The notes under the pieces are model-generated. The model was not told the origin of the DNA, made no database searches, and saw nothing but the letters and a program-made list of their open reading frames with translations. This document shows positions 62,578 through 64,000 of a stretch of DNA of 64,000 nt, in pieces (the stretch's first letter is position 1; each line of letters begins with the position of its first letter). The position numbers and the translations under genes were made by a program. The stretch comes from Chryseobacterium sp. MYb7. GTDB taxonomy: Bacteria > Bacteroidota > Bacteroidia > Flavobacteriales > Weeksellaceae. The stretch is from NCBI RefSeq assembly GCF_002979455.1, contig NZ_PCOU01000001.1, positions 248,001 through 312,000 of the forward strand, written 5' to 3'.

Positions 62578-64000
62578 ATGTTTAACATAGAAACGTTAAG
62601 GTCAAAATCCGTAACGGAACTGACTAAAATCTTAAAAGATTTGGGCGTTAAAGTTGCAAGAACCAGCAATGAAAATGACAAGATCTTTGCTATTCTTGAC
62701 TTTCAGGCTTCTAACCCTAAAGTTGCAAAAGATTATTTCAACGCCACAGAAACTACCAGTGTAACCACTGAAGAGGCTCCAGCAGAAAAACCTGCTAAAG
62801 CCCCGGCAAGAAAAGCTGCTCCTAAAAAACCAGCAGCCAAGCCAAAAACAAACACAAATACAAAAGCTCCGGCAGAAGAACCTAAAGCAGAAGAGAAAGT
62901 AGAAGAAAAGGTACCCGCTTCTGAAGAAATAAAACCGGAAGAACCCAAAGCTGAAGTAGCCGCAGCAACTGAAGAATCAGCAGCAAGTGCTCAAGCTAAA
63001 AAGAAAAGAAAAAGAGTTTCTACCAATACAGCTAATACAGAAGTATCTCAGGAAAGACCAGAAACTCCAAAAAACACAGAATCTCAAGAGCCTGCTCAGG
63101 CTGATGAAAAGCCTAACAATCCTCAACAACAACAGGCTAACAGACCTCAAAAAGGACACAACCATCCACAGAACAGTGGAAACCAACATAAAAACCAAAA
63201 CCAACACCAGCAGCATCAAAACCAAAATCAGAATCAAAACAGACATTCTGAAAAGGCAGAAGAGCAGCACGACCATAAAAAAGAATTCAATTTCGATGGA
63301 TTGGTAAGCATTGAAGGTGTTTTGGAAATTTTACCTGATAACTACGGATTTTTACGTTCCTCAGACTTCAGCTATATCTCTTCTCCGGATGATGTGTATG
63401 TATCTACAGCACAGATCAGGAATTATGGGTTGAAAACCGGAGATACCGTGAAAGGAATTGTAAGACTTCCGAAAGAAGGAGAGAAATACTTTTCATTATT
63501 AAAACCAACAGAAGTTAACGGACGTGATCTTGCATTCATCAAAGACCGTGTTGCTTTTGAGTATCTTACTCCGCTTTTCCCGGAAGAAAAATTCAATTTG
63601 GCAGGAAGCAATTCTACGATTTCTACCAGAATTGTAGATCTATTTGCCCCTATTGGAAAAGGTCAGAGAGCAATGATCGTTGCACAACCTAAAACAGGTA
63701 AGACGATGTTGCTAAAAGATATTGCAAACTCTATTGCAGCCAACCACCCGGAAGTGTATATGATGGTTCTTTTGATTGATGAACGTCCGGAAGAGGTTAC
63801 TGACATGGAAAGAAGCGTAAATGCAGAAGTAATTGCTTCTACATTTGATGAAGCAGCAGAAAAACACGTGAAAGTAGCCAACCTTGTTCTTGCAAAAGCA
63901 CAAAGAATGGTAGAATGCGGACATGATGTAGTGATCTTACTGGATTCCATTACAAGATTGGCAAGAGCGTATAACACGGTAACGCCTGCATCTGGTAAAG
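62578..64000 (+). CDS. rho: Transcription termination factor Rho, 3' end cut by window edge
   Basis: A hexameric RNA helicase that ends transcription. 474 codons are present. An N-terminal Rho_N helical domain (about residues 1-45, [20 protein letters not shown]) leads into a long low-complexity insertion (about 58-235), first Ala/Lys/Pro/Glu-rich, then Asn/Gln/His-rich. The RNA-binding cold-shock domain (about 240-310, [16 protein letters not shown]) and the ATPase with Walker [11 protein letters not shown] (about 370-379) and Walker [16 protein letters not shown] follow. Large disordered insertions of this kind are known for Bacteroidetes Rho. The Q-loop, R-loop and C-terminus lie outside the window. 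Confidence 0.96.
   Translation, partial: MFNIETLRSKSVTELTKILKDLGVKVARTSNENDKIFAILDFQASNPKVAKDYFNATETTSVTTEEAPAEKPAKAPARKAAPKKPAAKPKTNTNTKAPAEEPKAEEKVEEKVPASEEIKPEEPKAEVAAATEESAASAQAKKKRKRVSTNTANTEVSQERPETPKNTESQEPAQADEKPNNPQQQQANRPQKGHNHPQNSGNQHKNQNQHQQHQNQNQNQNRHSEKAEEQHDHKKEFNFDGLVSIEGVLEILPDNYGFLRSSDFSYISSPDDVYVSTAQIRNYGLKTGDTVKGIVRLPKEGEKYFSLLKPTEVNGRDLAFIKDRVAFEYLTPLFPEEKFNLAGSNSTISTRIVDLFAPIGKGQRAMIVAQPKTGKTMLLKDIANSIAANHPEVYMMVLLIDERPEEVTDMERSVNAEVIASTFDEAAEKHVKVANLVLAKAQRMVECGHDVVILLDSITRLARAYNTVTPASGK

Noticed and set aside
62977..63276. Leu/Val-rich open frame on the minus strand that looks like a membrane protein
   Set aside because: It is the reverse reading of the Lys/Asn/Gln-rich insertion of rho; hydrophobicity is a by-product of the codons.
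62800..63300. Repetitive-looking segment as a possible CRISPR or tandem array
   Set aside because: It is biased codon use in a coding region; no regular repeat-spacer period is present.

Overview
The window looks like chromosome of a Flavobacteriia member close to Chryseobacterium or Elizabethkingia. The DNA is AT-rich. Many genes have a TAnnTTTG -7 box close to the start and little Shine-Dalgarno signal. Lineage markers include SusC/SusD, type IX secretion (T9SS) C-terminal signals and the DUF4271, DUF4293 and DUF4296 families. No rRNA, tRNA, CRISPR array, prophage or complete insertion sequence was seen. Both window edges cut genes: glycyl-tRNA synthetase on the left and rho on the right.

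Layout. 1-7.7 kb: housekeeping and envelope genes (glycyl-tRNA synthetase, truC, pyrD, a DUF445 membrane protein, msrB with an apparent frameshift, an L,D-transpeptidase-like protein, a cupin). 7.7-11.3 kb: a minus-strand lipid operon (TetR regulator, FadI-like thiolase, hot-dog thioesterase, fabF) behind a perfect dyad operator. 11.4-13.9 kb: an OsmC-family peroxidase and two AraC regulators.

14.3-33.7 kb: a polysaccharide utilisation locus whose gene content fits high-mannose N-glycans. It has a SusC/SusD pair, a transporter, a GH130 mannoside phosphorylase, two GH92 alpha-mannosidases, a GH125 alpha-1,6-mannosidase, two tandem GH18 Endo-F-like endoglycosidases with T9SS signals, a ROK sugar kinase and a mannose-6-phosphate-isomerase-like cupin. 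The GH18 enzymes would free glycans from glycoproteins at the surface. SusCD would import them. The mannosidases would trim them in the periplasm. The MFS protein would carry the Man-GlcNAc core inward, GH130 would phosphorolyse it, and the kinase and isomerase would feed mannose to glycolysis.

33.9-40.2 kb: a minus-strand run of a two-component system, a lipoprotein with His/Cys repeats, a Cys-pair small protein and a TonB receptor fused to two heavy-metal-associated domains, probably a copper-handling module. 40.4-53 kb: ptrB, hemD, DUF4271, a polyprenol mannosyltransferase-DUF4296-tgt-LptF/G operon, birA, rsfS, ftsH, a LUD protein, cdsA and a phosphatidylserine decarboxylase.

54.1-58.5 kb: the most unusual stretch. 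A membrane-tethered LuxR-type regulator, a pair of small HTH proteins and an exported Ig-like protein each follow a related 22-bp dyad (TACGC-N12-GCGTA type) placed 41-42 nt upstream of a -7 box. This looks like a local, possibly self-regulated circuit. 58.5-64 kb: DUF1801, an MsbA-like exporter, an M28 peptidase, and DUF4293 divergent from rho with interleaved promoters.
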